A DNA stretch of 64,000 nucleotides from Ectobacillus sp048976805 (GCA_048976805.1 JBHGUR010000078.1:1-64000); one strand, 5' to 3'. Shown: positions 17,017 to 25,722, counted from the stretch's first letter. A program made the numbers and translations. The notes: generated from the letters alone by a model not told the origin.

Positions 17017-17046
17017 GGCTGATATGTCGAATAATCAGCCTCTTTC
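17017..17046 (+). terminator. glnQHMP terminator
   Basis: GGCTGAT-atgtcgaata-ATCAGCC is followed by TCTTTC. A second hairpin, GCAGCGG/CCGCTGC, lies at 17072-17098. Confidence 0.7.
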
Positions 17047-17094
17047 AGAACGGATAAAGTGAAACTAATGGGCAGCGGAGGGTGAAAGCCCCCG

Positions 17095-17299
17095 CTGCTA
17101 TATATATCCAATTTATGATTTGGACATATACATCGCGGCTAAGTAGAACAAACAGCAACTTGCACTTGCTTTCTCTCTCTGGTTTTCCGTCGCATGGGGC
17201 AGGAATAGGTTTTGACCGCTTCTATGCATAGCCGGATGCTCTCTCCCCTTTCAAAAGAAAGGTTTTATGTTCTTTTTTTAATTTCTATTTATATAGTTA
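17095..17299 (-). repeat. Family C interspersed repeat, copy C1
   Basis: On the minus strand it matches C2 and C3 from ATATAAATA at the start to CATAAATTGGATATATATA at the end. It includes CCTTTCTTTTGAAAGG (hairpin), CCGGCTATGCATAGAAGCGG and GACGGAAAACCAGAGAGAG. It ends six bases from the stop codon of the SleL-like gene. There is no gene inside. Confidence 0.85.
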
Positions 17300-17304
17300 A
17301 TTTC

Positions 17305-18597
17305 TTACCCTTTTTTAATAATATTAAAGTTTTCTGTAAGCAACCGCCAGTTTTGTGGAAACGGCAGCCCGATTTTCCAGTAGCTAATACCTCGTATCCC
17401 TTGTTCTTTTATAAGATTGAGCTTTGCTTGAATAGACCGGGCATTTTCGAACCAAACTTCATGCGGGCGCTCTTGTTCGTCAATGTACTTAAAAGTCGGG
17501 GCTTGCGCTTGGGTGTTATATTGGATTGGTACGTTGTATTGCCGCGCCAGGCTTACTGCGCCAACGCTGCTGATTGCTTTCGCGGGGGGATTTCCCGGCC
17601 TGTATGGCAATATCCAATCAAAGCCGTACAGATTTTGGCCCATAATAATTTTATTTGCTGGCATTTGGGTTTTCGCATATTGAATAACTTGTTTTACCGG
17701 ACTGAGCGGTGATACAGCCATAGGCGGCCCGCCCTGCCAGCCCCAATCATATGTCATAATGACAACAAAATCGACGATTGCGCCATGGGCTTTATAATCA
17801 TGGGCTTCATAGTAGCGCCCCTTTTGCGCTGAGCTTGTTTTTGGGACGAGCGTTGTGCTGAGCGTATAGCCTTGTGGGAGTCTCGCTTTTACCTTGCGCA
17901 AGAATTGGTTATATGCTTCACGATCTTCTGGTGCCACATCCTCAAAATCAAAATGAATATCCCGCATATTATAGGTGGCGGCGGTTTCTAAAACATTTGT
18001 AATGAATTTGTTTTGAATGGTCGGGTTTGTAAATAATACTGTTGTCAAACCGGAGCTGAAGTTTCCGTTTTCGAGATTCGTAATGACCAGCATTGGAATT
18101 GTGTTATTTTGTTTGGCGATATCTGTAACGGTTTGTACTTGCGGCGGGGGATTTAAAGTGCCGTCTCGCTTGGCTTCAAAGCTGAAGTAGGCAAGGTACG
18201 TTAAGTAAGGGTTGATTGCGCGCGTGGTATTTAATAAACTTTCTTTTACAGGAATAGAGGTAGGCTGCAAGTAAGCTATCGATTCGGCGCTTCGTTTCGT
18301 GCCCTTTGGAATATATAAGCGCTGCCCGATTTGCAGCTGTGTATTTAATGAGAGGTTATTTGCTTTTGCAAGTGTGGACAATGGTACGTTATAAGTAAGC
18401 GAAATTTTATATAAGCTATCGCCGGGCTGTACATAATAAACATTTCCTTTCGTATTAACGAGCAAGTCTTGGCCGATCACAAGCGGCAGGGCCGCGTTTA
18501 ATCCGTTGTCTTTTACAATAGCGTCAACTGTTGTTCCGTATTTTTGTGCGATTTTATATAAAGTGTCGCCACGCTGAACCACTACAATTTGAATCAT
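17305..18597 (-). CDS. sleL: Spore cortex-lytic N-acetylglucosaminidase, LysM x2 + GH18
   Basis: The 430-residue product has two LysM repeats (about residues 2-45 and 49-94: QRGDTLYKIAQKYG and QPGDSLYKISLTYN), then a glycoside hydrolase 18 domain. The catalytic DxxxDxE motif is DIHFDFED near residue 217, with MTYDWG further on. SleL/YaaH cleaves spore cortex during germination. It has no signal peptide, as usual for proteins made in the mother cell and placed in the spore coat. I chose ATG 18597 because AAAGGGAGTGGGACGC gives a good spacing. A GTG at 18606 is too close to the site. Confidence 0.9.
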   Translation of the reverse strand: MIQIVVVQRGDTLYKIAQKYGTTVDAIVKDNGLNAALPLVIGQDLLVNTKGNVYYVQPGDSLYKISLTYNVPLSTLAKANNLSLNTQLQIGQRLYIPKGTKRSAESIAYLQPTSIPVKESLLNTTRAINPYLTYLAYFSFEAKRDGTLNPPPQVQTVTDIAKQNNTIPMLVITNLENGNFSSGLTTVLFTNPTIQNKFITNVLETAATYNMRDIHFDFEDVAPEDREAYNQFLRKVKARLPQGYTLSTTLVPKTSSAQKGRYYEAHDYKAHGAIVDFVVIMTYDWGWQGGPPMAVSPLSPVKQVIQYAKTQMPANKIIMGQNLYGFDWILPYRPGNPPAKAISSVGAVSLARQYNVPIQYNTQAQAPTFKYIDEQERPHEVWFENARSIQAKLNLIKEQGIRGISYWKIGLPFPQNWRLLTENFNIIKKG

Positions 18598-18702
18598 GCG
18601 TCCCACTCCCTTTAGGAAAAAGATATGCCGCTTCTATTTTATTTTTTAGCTGCTTGTATTATGATAAGGTACGTGAAGAGAAAGACAAAAAGGAGATTTC
18701 CT

Positions 18703-19131
18703 ATGCATATTTCTGAAAAAACAATTGAAATCCGCTACTCGGAAACAGATCAAATGGGAGTTGTGTATCATGCCAACTATGTGATTTGGCTAGAGCTTGG
18801 CCGCACACAGCTGATTGAGGATTTAGGGCTTTCCTACATTCGAATGGAAGAGGATGGTATCGTTTCCCCTGTTTTAGATTTGCAGATCAATTATAAAAAA
18901 GCGATGCGCTATGGCGAGAAAGCGATTGTAAAAACGTGGGTCGAGGCTGTAAATCCGCTCCGTGTTGTATATGGCTATGAAATTTACAATGAGCAGGGCG
19001 ACCTATGCATTACAGCCAATACAACAAATCTTTTAGTAAAAAAAGATACCTTCCGCCCTGTTTCGTTTAAAAAGCTATATCCAGAGTGGTATGGTATTTA
19101 TGAAAAAGTAAAAAGGCAACGGGAGGAATAA
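18703..19131 (+). CDS. yneP: Acyl-CoA thioesterase, 4HBT hotdog fold
   Basis: The 142-residue product contains RYSETDQMGVVYHANYVIWLE, the hotdog active-site segment with the catalytic aspartate. Its length and context (between tlp and yneR-plsY) match B. subtilis YneP. It probably hydrolyses an acyl-CoA in the cytosol, but the substrate is unknown. AAAAGGAGATTTCCT precedes ATG 18703, and upstream in-frame starts overlap the sleL promoter region. B. subtilis yneQ is missing after it. Confidence 0.9.
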   Translation: MHISEKTIEIRYSETDQMGVVYHANYVIWLELGRTQLIEDLGLSYIRMEEDGIVSPVLDLQINYKKAMRYGEKAIVKTWVEAVNPLRVVYGYEIYNEQGDLCITANTTNLLVKKDTFRPVSFKKLYPEWYGIYEKVKRQREE

Positions 19132-19171
19132 GAAACTATCAATTAACAATTTCTTTTTACTGAATGGAAAG

Positions 19172-19256
19172 AGGGGAAAATGCAAGTCCAGCTCCGGTCG
19201 CAGGATAAGCCGGCCCTGTTTTTCTACAGCAAAGGCGGAGCCGGCTTGTTCCTTAT
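19172..19256 (-). repeat. Family D repeat fragment
   Basis: On the minus strand it reads AGCCGGCTCCGCCTTTGC and GGAGCTGGACTTGC, resembling the segments of the larger D copy at 24041-24215 (AAGCGGAACCGGCTTG, GGTGGAGCTGGACAA). Confidence 0.45.
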
Positions 19257-19543
19257 TTTTCGTAATGAAATGTTGGAGCTTCTTCACCGTTATGATATGT
19301 AACAGAAAGATTATGGTCGTCAAAATACCATTCATCCTCGTCTTCAACAAAAAAAGTGATACCATCCTTTTTTGTTTTAACTGCTGCATTCATCGGCGTG
19401 TCTTTTCGAACCCCAAGAGAAAATCCTTTTTGTACCGTGCTGCAGCCTCCATATTGGACGAAGAAACGAATAAAATCTCCCTCTTGCAGCATTAATTCAT
19501 CTTTGTACCATTGCACTGCCTCTTTTGAAACCGAAATATTCAT
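19253..19543 (-). CDS. yneR: HesB/IscA-like protein YneR
   Basis: The 96-residue product starts MNISVSKEAVQWYKDELMLQ and contains FVQYGGCSTVQKGFSLG. This is the HesB-like fold of B. subtilis YneR. Only a single cysteine is visible at the site where A-type Fe-S carriers have three, so a canonical iron-sulfur carrier role is doubtful. GGAGGGATTTAT precedes the ATG. It is convergent with yneP and lies next to plsY, as in B. subtilis. Confidence 0.9.
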   Translation of the reverse strand: MNISVSKEAVQWYKDELMLQEGDFIRFFVQYGGCSTVQKGFSLGVRKDTPMNAAVKTKKDGITFFVEDEDEWYFDDHNLSVTYHNGEEAPTFHYEK

Positions 19544-19587
19544 ATAAATCCCTCCACTTTATCTCTGTTCTCCTTAGTATAAAAAAT

Positions 19588-19634
19588 AACGCAAAAGGGC
19601 GCTATGTATATGCTTAGCATGCCCTTTTTGCGTT
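19588..19634. terminator. Terminator between plsY and yneR
   Basis: AACGCAAAAGGGC and GCCCTTTTTGCGTT pair across a 20-base loop, with a T-run within the arm. It lies downstream of plsY on the minus strand. Confidence 0.65.
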
Positions 19635-19640
19635 ATCATT

Positions 19641-20231
19641 TCAAAATTTCACTTTCGGTTCTGTTTTATCAATAATGCGTTTAATGTTAGCGCGATGCCT
19701 ATAAATGACAAACGCAGCTAATAAGGAAATTGTCACTAAAAATGGCTTATCGCCTGTTTTGTTGTCTACAATAATCCCCGCTACTACCCCCGCTACAGCT
19801 GTCAATATAGAAGAAAGCGAAACGTACTTGGTCGTAAATAACAGGACCAAAAAGATGGAAACTAAAATAAGAAAGACGATTGGCTGGCAAAACAGCAGCA
19901 CGCCAGCTGATGTGGCTACCGCCTTCCCGCCGCGGAAGTTTGCGAAAATTGGGTAGACATGCCCGACAACAGCTGCTAGCCCAAACCAAAGCGGATTTAT
20001 ATCAAGACCGAATAGTACAGGTAAGGAAGCAGCGAGCGTGCCTTTTAAAATATCAGCAAATGTTACGATGAAACCGGCCTTTTTGCCAAGCGTACGAAAG
20101 GTATTGGTACCGCCGAGGTTTCCGCTCCCGTGTTGCCGTATATCAATCCCGTACCCGACTTTGCCGACAATTAAAGCAAATGGAATAGAGCCGAGCAGAT
20201 ACGCTACAATGAATAAAATATATGTAAGCAT
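19641..20231 (-). CDS. plsY: Glycerol-3-phosphate acyltransferase PlsY
   Basis: The 196-residue integral membrane protein shows the PlsY motifs: SGNLGGTNTFRTLGKKAG near residue 36, GHVYPIFANFRGGKAVAT near residue 100, and a third motif in the C-terminal half. It transfers the acyl group from acyl-phosphate (made by PlsX) to glycerol-3-phosphate, the first step of phospholipid synthesis. GGAGATTGAACTT precedes the ATG. It is divergent from the parE side, as in B. subtilis (formerly yneS). Confidence 0.96.
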   Translation of the reverse strand: MLTYILFIVAYLLGSIPFALIVGKVGYGIDIRQHGSGNLGGTNTFRTLGKKAGFIVTFADILKGTLAASLPVLFGLDINPLWFGLAAVVGHVYPIFANFRGGKAVATSAGVLLFCQPIVFLILVSIFLVLLFTTKYVSLSSILTAVAGVVAGIIVDNKTGDKPFLVTISLLAAFVIYRHRANIKRIIDKTEPKVKF

Positions 20232-20342
20232 AAGTTCAATCTCCTTTATATGTATTGATAAAGGGTATAAAAATTTTTTCCTGTTTATTGTACCATATTA
20301 TGAAAAAGAAAAAAGATATTTTTATGCTATATCTAACTGAAT

Positions 20343-20615
20343 GGCTACCCTAAAAAATAATCTGTGTTAAACGTTAGTGTTGATGCAACCCCTTACTTTT
20401 AGAGGGGGGAGAGTGCTCTCGGCCGTATATCGTAACGGTCAGGGCCTAGCTTTGGCCTCGTCCAAAGGAAAACCAGAGGGAGAAGATAAGAGCGGGTTGC
20501 AATGTCTGCATAGCCGTGATGTACAGACGTACGTGATATCAAAATCAACATCGGCCTACCCTAAAAAATAACAATTTTTTATCTATCGTGGTGCGAGTTA
20601 TATTCTTGCATGGAT
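20343..20615 (+). repeat. Family B repeat, copy B3, flanked by CTACCCTAAAAAATAA
   Basis: It matches B4 (60690-60967) almost throughout. The B element (TCTGTGTTAAACGTTAGTG to ATCAACATCGG) is flanked on both sides by CTACCCTAAAAAATAA. The right flank up to TGCATGGATGTC (20572-20615) is nearly identical in both copies. No gene lies in 20232-21020. Confidence 0.85.
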
Positions 20616-20735
20616 GTCTCTGTTAAAGACTTATGTTGATTTGGATTCATTTGTTGATTTGGAAGGAAAGGCGGCGACTCCAACAGTCAAATCTTGATAC
20701 AGCCCATGCAGGGGAAAACTATAATATAAAGGGCA
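20616..20735 (-). repeat. Truncated family A copy A6 joined to a family C fragment
   Basis: GTCTCTGTTAAAGACTTATG through GGCGGCGACTCCA is the right part of family A in inverted orientation and stops at 20682. It runs directly into CAGTCAAATCTTGATACAGC and CCATGCAGGGGAAAAC, a piece of the family C core. This junction suggests recombination between repeat families. Confidence 0.65.
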
Positions 20736-20821
20736 AGTGCCCATACTTTTTTCTTTGACGCAGCAAGAACGATTGAAATTATAAAGCAGCTATATATAAA
20801 TTTTGCTGAAAGCTCTGAAAT

Positions 20822-20838
20822 GTTTACCATAGGTAAAC
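20822..20838. promoter_or_regulatory. Unassigned palindrome GTTTACC-ata-GGTAAAC
   Basis: A perfect 7-base dyad about 180 bases before nrdD. Its shape is that of a transcription factor operator, but I cannot name the factor. Confidence 0.4.
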
Positions 20839-20959
20839 GAAGTTGAACCTGTAACTTCTTTTTATAATTATCATACGTTTTTTAATGCGCTTGTAGAAGC
20901 GTTATGAATGCAAAAATCAATGTCACAAGATGTTCAAATTTTATAAATGGAAGAAGCTT

Positions 20960-21000
20960 CTACATGTAGTATCATTTAATTGTTAATATACTATATGTAG
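20960..21000 (+). promoter_or_regulatory. Tandem NrdR-box-like sites before nrdD
   Basis: CTACATGTAG (20960-20969) and CTATATGTAG (20991-21000) resemble the NrdR-box core CWATATWTWG at 8 and 9 of 10 positions. They are exactly 31 bases apart. Pairs of NrdR boxes spaced about three helical turns in front of ribonucleotide reductase genes are well established. Confidence 0.7.
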
Positions 21001-21020
21001 TTTTTAAGGGGTGTACATAA

Positions 21021-22889
21021 ATGGAGAAAGAAAAAATAAACCGGAAGCAAGAAGAATGGATGGGTATTCTTCGTTCAATTGCTCAAACAGAGAATGAGGA
21101 AGTATTACAGGAAAATGCCAATGTTGATGGTCGTTCACCGATGGGGATGATGGGGAAATTTGCTTCTGAAAGCGCAAAAATATACGCGATGGAGGAACTG
21201 CTCTCAAGCGAGGTAAGGCAAGCAATACAAGATAATATTTTATACCCGCATGACCTTGATTTTTATGCTTCAGGAACAACGACGTGTTCACAAATTCCAT
21301 TGGGCCAGTTGTTGAAAGGGGGCTTTTCGACAGGCCATGGCTACATGCGTGAGCCAAAAAGCATCGGCAGCGCGATGGCATTGGCTGCAATTATTTTTCA
21401 AGCAAACCAAAACATGCAGCATGGGGGCCAATCGTATCCGATGTTTGATTTTGATTTGGCGCCGTACGTTCGAAAAACGTATGAGCGCCATGTGCAGCGG
21501 CTTCGCTCTTATAATATGAATATAGGTGATAAACAGTTAGAGGAATTGGCTTGGAAGGAAACGGAGCGTGATACGTATCAAGCTTGTGAAGCGTTTATAC
21601 ACAATGCTAACAGCATGCATAGCCGAGGCGGCGGGCAGGTTCCATTTATTTCCGTCAATTATGGAACGGATACATCGAAAGAGGGAAGATTGCTGATTAA
21701 GCAATTGCTGCTGGCAACCCAAGCAGGGCTTGGGCGGGGAGAGACGCCGATTTTTCCGATTCAAGTTTTTAAGCTGAAGACAGGAGTGAATATGCAGCCG
21801 CAAGACCCGAACTATGATTTGTATCGTCTTGCGCTTGAAACGACAGCAAAGCGGCTATTCCCAAATTTTGCGTTTTTAGATGCGCCGTTTAATCTCATGT
21901 ATTATAACGGAAAACCGGAAAGTGAAGTGTGCTATATGGGATGCCGCACGCGCGTAATGGGCAATATTCATGGCGAAGAAAATGCGGTCGGACGCGGCAA
22001 CCTATCATTTACCTCTATAAATCTTGTGAAGCTGGCACTTATGAGCGGGTCTGTTGAACAGTTCTTTCAGTATTTAAATCAATATACGGAGCTGGCTATC
22101 CAACAGCTATTAGAGCGATTTGAGTATCAGGCAGCGAAACAAGCACGGGATTTTAAGTTTTTATATTCACAAGGAGTATGGCGCGGCGGAGAAAAACTGG
22201 CACCGGCAGATGCTGTAAGGGACATCATTAAACAAGGAACATTAAGCGTCGGCTTTATTGGACTTGCAGAAAGCCTTACCGCACTTATAGGCAAACACCA
22301 CGGTGAAAGCGAAGAGGCAAGAGAGCTGGGGATGCAAATGATTCGTTTTATGAGAGAGAAGATGGATGAGGCGACGGAAACATACAATTTAAATTTTTCG
22401 CTATTGGCTACACCAGCGGAAGGGCTTTCCGGCAAATTCACAAAACGCGATCGGCAAGAGTTCGGTGTTATTCCGGGAGTAACGGAGCGCAGCTATTACA
22501 CTAATTCATTCCATGTTCCGGTTTATTATCCGATAAAAGCTATTAAAAAAATCCAAATTGAAGCGCCTTTTCACGAGCTTTGCAATGCCGGCCATATTAC
22601 GTATATTGAACTAGACGGGGCAGCTGTATACAATATTGAAGCGTTGCACCAGCTCGTTACGGCGATGGGGAAATTTGGAATCGGCTACGGTTCTATCAAT
22701 CATCCTGTCGATCGCTGCAAGTGCTGCGGTTATAATGGAATTATTGAAAACGAATGCCCGGTATGTGGCAACGATGAGGAAGACGAAATTGAAAGAATTC
22801 GCCGTATTACCGGTTATTTAGTCGGGGATATGACAAAGTGGAATAGCGCAAAACGAAGCGAGGAAGCGGAGCGGGTGAAGCATAAATGA
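21021..22889 (+). CDS. nrdD: Anaerobic ribonucleoside-triphosphate reductase (class III)
   Basis: The 622-residue enzyme reduces NTPs to dNTPs without oxygen using a glycyl radical. The C-terminal part has the zinc site CKCCGYNG and CPVCGND (about residues 568-588) and the glycyl radical loop RITGYLVGDM near residue 600. An N-terminal ATP-cone is not obvious, and the protein is shorter than E. coli NrdD. AAGGGGTGTACATAA precedes the ATG. nrdG overlaps its end by four bases. The pair is absent from this position in B. subtilis, so it implies anaerobic or microaerobic growth and a local insertion. Confidence 0.93.
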   Translation: MEKEKINRKQEEWMGILRSIAQTENEEVLQENANVDGRSPMGMMGKFASESAKIYAMEELLSSEVRQAIQDNILYPHDLDFYASGTTTCSQIPLGQLLKGGFSTGHGYMREPKSIGSAMALAAIIFQANQNMQHGGQSYPMFDFDLAPYVRKTYERHVQRLRSYNMNIGDKQLEELAWKETERDTYQACEAFIHNANSMHSRGGGQVPFISVNYGTDTSKEGRLLIKQLLLATQAGLGRGETPIFPIQVFKLKTGVNMQPQDPNYDLYRLALETTAKRLFPNFAFLDAPFNLMYYNGKPESEVCYMGCRTRVMGNIHGEENAVGRGNLSFTSINLVKLALMSGSVEQFFQYLNQYTELAIQQLLERFEYQAAKQARDFKFLYSQGVWRGGEKLAPADAVRDIIKQGTLSVGFIGLAESLTALIGKHHGESEEARELGMQMIRFMREKMDEATETYNLNFSLLATPAEGLSGKFTKRDRQEFGVIPGVTERSYYTNSFHVPVYYPIKAIKKIQIEAPFHELCNAGHITYIELDGAAVYNIEALHQLVTAMGKFGIGYGSINHPVDRCKCCGYNGIIENECPVCGNDEEDEIERIRRITGYLVGDMTKWNSAKRSEEAERVKHK

Positions 22890-23332
22890 AAATTATGAGC
22901 ATCATTCATGATAGTGTTACGGATGGAGAAGGATTGCGGACAGTCGTCTTTTTTGCAGGCTGCCCGCATCGTTGTGTTGGCTGCCATAATCCGCAGTCAT
23001 GGAATATAGAAAATGGGACGGAGCTGACAGAGGATGAGGTAATAGAGGAAATTATGGGCAATCCATTGACTGATGTAACATTTTCCGGCGGCGAGCCGTT
23101 TTTTCAAGCGCACGCGGCTGCAAAGCTTGCAAAACGGATTAAGGAGCACGGCAAAAATTTATGGATTTATACGGGGTATACACTTGAAGAGATACAAAAT
23201 TCCGGCAATCATGATATGATAGAGTTATTAAGAAATGCAGATGTCTTAGTGGATGGAAGATTTGAGAAAGAATTAAGAGATTTAACCCTTCCTTTTAGAG
23301 GAAGCAAAAACCAGCGCATTATTTATTTGTAG
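22886..23332 (+). CDS. nrdG: Anaerobic RNR-activating radical SAM protein
   Basis: The 148-residue protein carries the radical SAM cluster motif FAGCPHRCVGCHNPQSW (CxxxCxxC near residue 27) and TFSGGEPFFQ. It generates the glycyl radical on NrdD by reductive cleavage of S-adenosylmethionine. The ATG overlaps the nrdD stop (ATGA-type overlap), indicating translational coupling. Confidence 0.95.
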   Translation: MKIMSIIHDSVTDGEGLRTVVFFAGCPHRCVGCHNPQSWNIENGTELTEDEVIEEIMGNPLTDVTFSGGEPFFQAHAAAKLAKRIKEHGKNLWIYTGYTLEEIQNSGNHDMIELLRNADVLVDGRFEKELRDLTLPFRGSKNQRIIYL

Positions 23333-23353
23333 AACAAACAGGGGGGGAGAACT

Positions 23354-24028
23354 ATGAATAAAACGGTGCTGCTCGTGGAAGATGAACAGCGCCTTCGCGA
23401 AATTGTGTCTGATTATTTTGCTGCTGAAGGATTTGAAGTTCTTGGAGCAGAGAACGGAAAACAAGCGCTTGCACTTTTTGAAAATCACGATGTTGATCTT
23501 GTTATTTTGGATATTATGCTTCCGGAAATTGACGGGTGGTCAGTATGCCGTCGTATCCGCAAGGAATCCGCGGTGCCGATTATTATGTTGACGGCCCGTT
23601 CTGATGAAGAAGACACGCTTCTTGGATTTGAATTAGGAGCGGACGAGTATGTAACAAAGCCATTTAGCCCAAAGGTGCTCGTAGCAAGGGCGAAAACATT
23701 GTTAAAGCGCGCAGAGGGTTCTGTTGGGCAAGAAGAACATATATTGTCCATCGCTGGCATTGAAGTGAACAAACAGTCCCGTACCGTCACCGTTGAAGGC
23801 AATGAGATTATCTTAACGCATAAAGAATTTGAATTGCTTGTTTATTTTATGGAGCATAAAGGGGTCGTTTTATCCCGGCAAAAGCTGCTTGACCAGTTAT
23901 GGGGCTATGACTACTTTGGAGATGACCGCACAGTCGACACGCATGTAAAGAAGCTTCGCAGCAAGCTCGGCGAGAAAGCACGGCATATTAGCACAGTCAT
24001 TCGTGTTGGCTACAAATTTGAAGAATAA
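23354..24028 (+). CDS. OmpR-family response regulator without adjacent kinase
   Basis: The 224-residue product has a receiver domain (VEDEQ near residue 9, phosphorylated aspartate in DLVILDIMLPEIDGW, conserved lysine in VTKPFSP) and a winged-helix DNA-binding domain ending RTVDTHVKKLRSKLGE and TVIRVGYKFEE. It starts 21 bases after nrdG with its own AGGGGGGGAGAACT site. A histidine kinase would normally follow, but the next 475 bases hold only repeat sequence. The target is unknown. The nearby HtrA-type gene is a candidate by position only. Confidence 0.9.
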   Translation: MNKTVLLVEDEQRLREIVSDYFAAEGFEVLGAENGKQALALFENHDVDLVILDIMLPEIDGWSVCRRIRKESAVPIIMLTARSDEEDTLLGFELGADEYVTKPFSPKVLVARAKTLLKRAEGSVGQEEHILSIAGIEVNKQSRTVTVEGNEIILTHKEFELLVYFMEHKGVVLSRQKLLDQLWGYDYFGDDRTVDTHVKKLRSKLGEKARHISTVIRVGYKFEE

Positions 24029-24040
24029 CAAAAAATATTG

Positions 24041-24215
24041 TATAACTAAGAAAAGCGGAACCGGCTTGCCCAGGCGCAGAAGTTAAGGTTCTTTCCCGCC
24101 AAAGGCGGTGTTTGCCTGTGCGCGGGAAAGGTTCTTAGCTGAGAGCGCCTAGCCGGTGGAGCTGGACAATCCTGAAAAGCGGAACCGACTGTTTGGGCGC
24201 AGCCATATATCAAGA
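24041..24215 (+). repeat. Family D Bacillus-type intergenic repeat
   Basis: GAAAAGCGGAACCGGCTTGCCCAGGC, with CGCGGGAAAGG and GCGCCTAGCCGGTGGAGCTGG, followed by a second partial unit (AAAAGCGGAACCGACTG). Internal inverted repeats (CTTTCCCGC / GCGGGAAAG) suggest a folded RNA. The region 24029-24504 has no gene. Confidence 0.6.
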
Positions 24216-24418
24216 AGCTGTAATAGCTTTATAGCCGCCTTACAAGAATGAAAAGCCTGTTTTCTTAGGGGCACTTCGCCTTATTATACAGGGAGCAACT
24301 ACCGCATTAAGGTGTTCTGCTGAAGCGCTGCCTGACATGAAGTATAAATTCTGGCAACTTTTTGCCTGCAATCTCATTTCGATGTGTCCGGTGTGAATGT
24401 GTTCGTTTTAAGTATAAT

Positions 24419-24439
24419 TTGTTGTGAAATTCACCACAA
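24419..24439. promoter_or_regulatory. Near-perfect 21-bp palindrome before the HtrA-type gene
   Basis: TTGTTGTGAA-A-TTCACCACAA pairs at 9 of 10 positions, about 66 bases before the start codon. A third half-site, GTTCACAGC, follows. Probable operator; the factor is unknown. Confidence 0.55.
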
Positions 24440-24504
24440 GTTCACAGCAAATACACAAAAACGGGCTACACTGATTTTACAAGGAAACAGAAAGGGGATA
24501 AACG

Positions 24505-25689
24505 ATGGGATACTATGATGAAACAGACATGAACTCCAGATATGAAGAACGAAAAACACGCAGCAAAAAGGGATATTTTTTCTCTGGGTTTGTCGGTGCT
24601 GTCATTGGAGCTGTGGTCGTTACAGCTGTTACTCCATATATCCCGGCGCTGCAAAATGAGCAAGCGCCTATTATACAGCAAAGCGAGGGAACGGCGGTTC
24701 CGGTTGTCCAAAACATGAAGGCGACAGATATAGCCGGCATGGTGCAGGGAGCGAAAGAAGCGGTTGTCGGCGTAATAAAATTTGAATCAAACGGGCTATT
24801 TTCCGAGCAAGTGCAGCAATCCGGAACCGGCTCCGGCGTTATCTATAAAAAAGTAGGCAATAAAGCTTTAATTGCGACTAATGCGCATGTTGTAGACGGT
24901 GCGAAACGGCTAGAAGTAAAGCTTAGCAATGGTGAAAAGCTAGAGGGGAAATTGGTCGGACAAGACCGCTGGCTTGATCTTGCCGTTGTTGAGGTAGACG
25001 GCAGCAAAATCACAAAGATAGCCACGCTTGGTGATTCTGACAAAGTGCGCGTTGGTGAAACTGCAGTAGCGATTGGGAATCCATTAGGACTTGATGGAAC
25101 AGTTACAGAAGGAATTATTAGCAGCAAGGATCGGGAAATTCCGGTTGATATTGATCAAGATGGCCGCCCGGACTGGCAGGCGCAAGTGCTGCAAACAGAT
25201 GCTTCCATCAATCCAGGCAATAGCGGCGGTGCATTGTTAAATGCAAGAGGAGAAGTAATCGGCATCAATTCGAGCAAAATTGCAGAGCAGGCTGTAGAGG
25301 GCATCGGATTTGCCATACCGATTAATATTGCTAAACCTATTTTGGAATCACTGGAACAGCACGGTGAAGTACAGCGCCCATTTCTCGGGGTACAGCTGCA
25401 ATCTGTAGAGGATTTACCGGATTATATCATTGAAAAGCTTAATTTGCCAAAAGAGGTAACAGGTGGTGCCATAATTGTTCAAGTGACCGCGAATTCTCCG
25501 GCCCAGAAGGCAGGCTTGGAAGACTATGACGTAATTACAGCTTTAGATAATGAGAAAATCAATAGTACGGTAGAGTTGCGAAAATATTTGTATGAAAAGA
25601 AAAAAATCGGCGATACGATGAAAGTTGTTTTTTATCGTAATGGCCAAAAACAGGAGAAAACTGTTTCTCTTGTCGTAAATGCTAATTAA
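24505..25689 (+). CDS. HtrA/DegP-type membrane-anchored serine protease
   Basis: The 394-residue product has a short cytoplasmic N-terminus, one membrane segment (about residues 28-48) and a trypsin-like domain. The catalytic triad is His in NAHVVDG, Asp in WLDLAVVEVD and Ser in NPGNSGGALLN. A C-terminal PDZ domain follows (from about residue 290). It degrades misfolded proteins outside the membrane. B. subtilis has three such proteases (HtrA, HtrB, YyxA). Which one this corresponds to cannot be decided here. AAAGGGGATAAACG precedes the ATG, and a hairpin terminator follows. Confidence 0.94.
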   Translation: MGYYDETDMNSRYEERKTRSKKGYFFSGFVGAVIGAVVVTAVTPYIPALQNEQAPIIQQSEGTAVPVVQNMKATDIAGMVQGAKEAVVGVIKFESNGLFSEQVQQSGTGSGVIYKKVGNKALIATNAHVVDGAKRLEVKLSNGEKLEGKLVGQDRWLDLAVVEVDGSKITKIATLGDSDKVRVGETAVAIGNPLGLDGTVTEGIISSKDREIPVDIDQDGRPDWQAQVLQTDASINPGNSGGALLNARGEVIGINSSKIAEQAVEGIGFAIPINIAKPILESLEQHGEVQRPFLGVQLQSVEDLPDYIIEKLNLPKEVTGGAIIVQVTANSPAQKAGLEDYDVITALDNEKINSTVELRKYLYEKKKIGDTMKVVFYRNGQKQEKTVSLVVNAN

Positions 25690-25694
25690 CAAAC

Positions 25695-25722
25695 TGGCTC
25701 TTTCCATTGAAAGGGCCATTTG
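25695..25722 (+). terminator. Terminator of the HtrA-type gene
   Basis: TGGCTCTTTC-catt-GAAAGGGCCA followed by TTTGTG. Stem of ten pairs with one wobble. Confidence 0.65.

Noticed and set aside
23354..24028. Naming the response regulator CssR because an HtrA-type protease is near.
   Set aside because: Its sequence does not look like CssR as I know it, and no CssS-like kinase is present.
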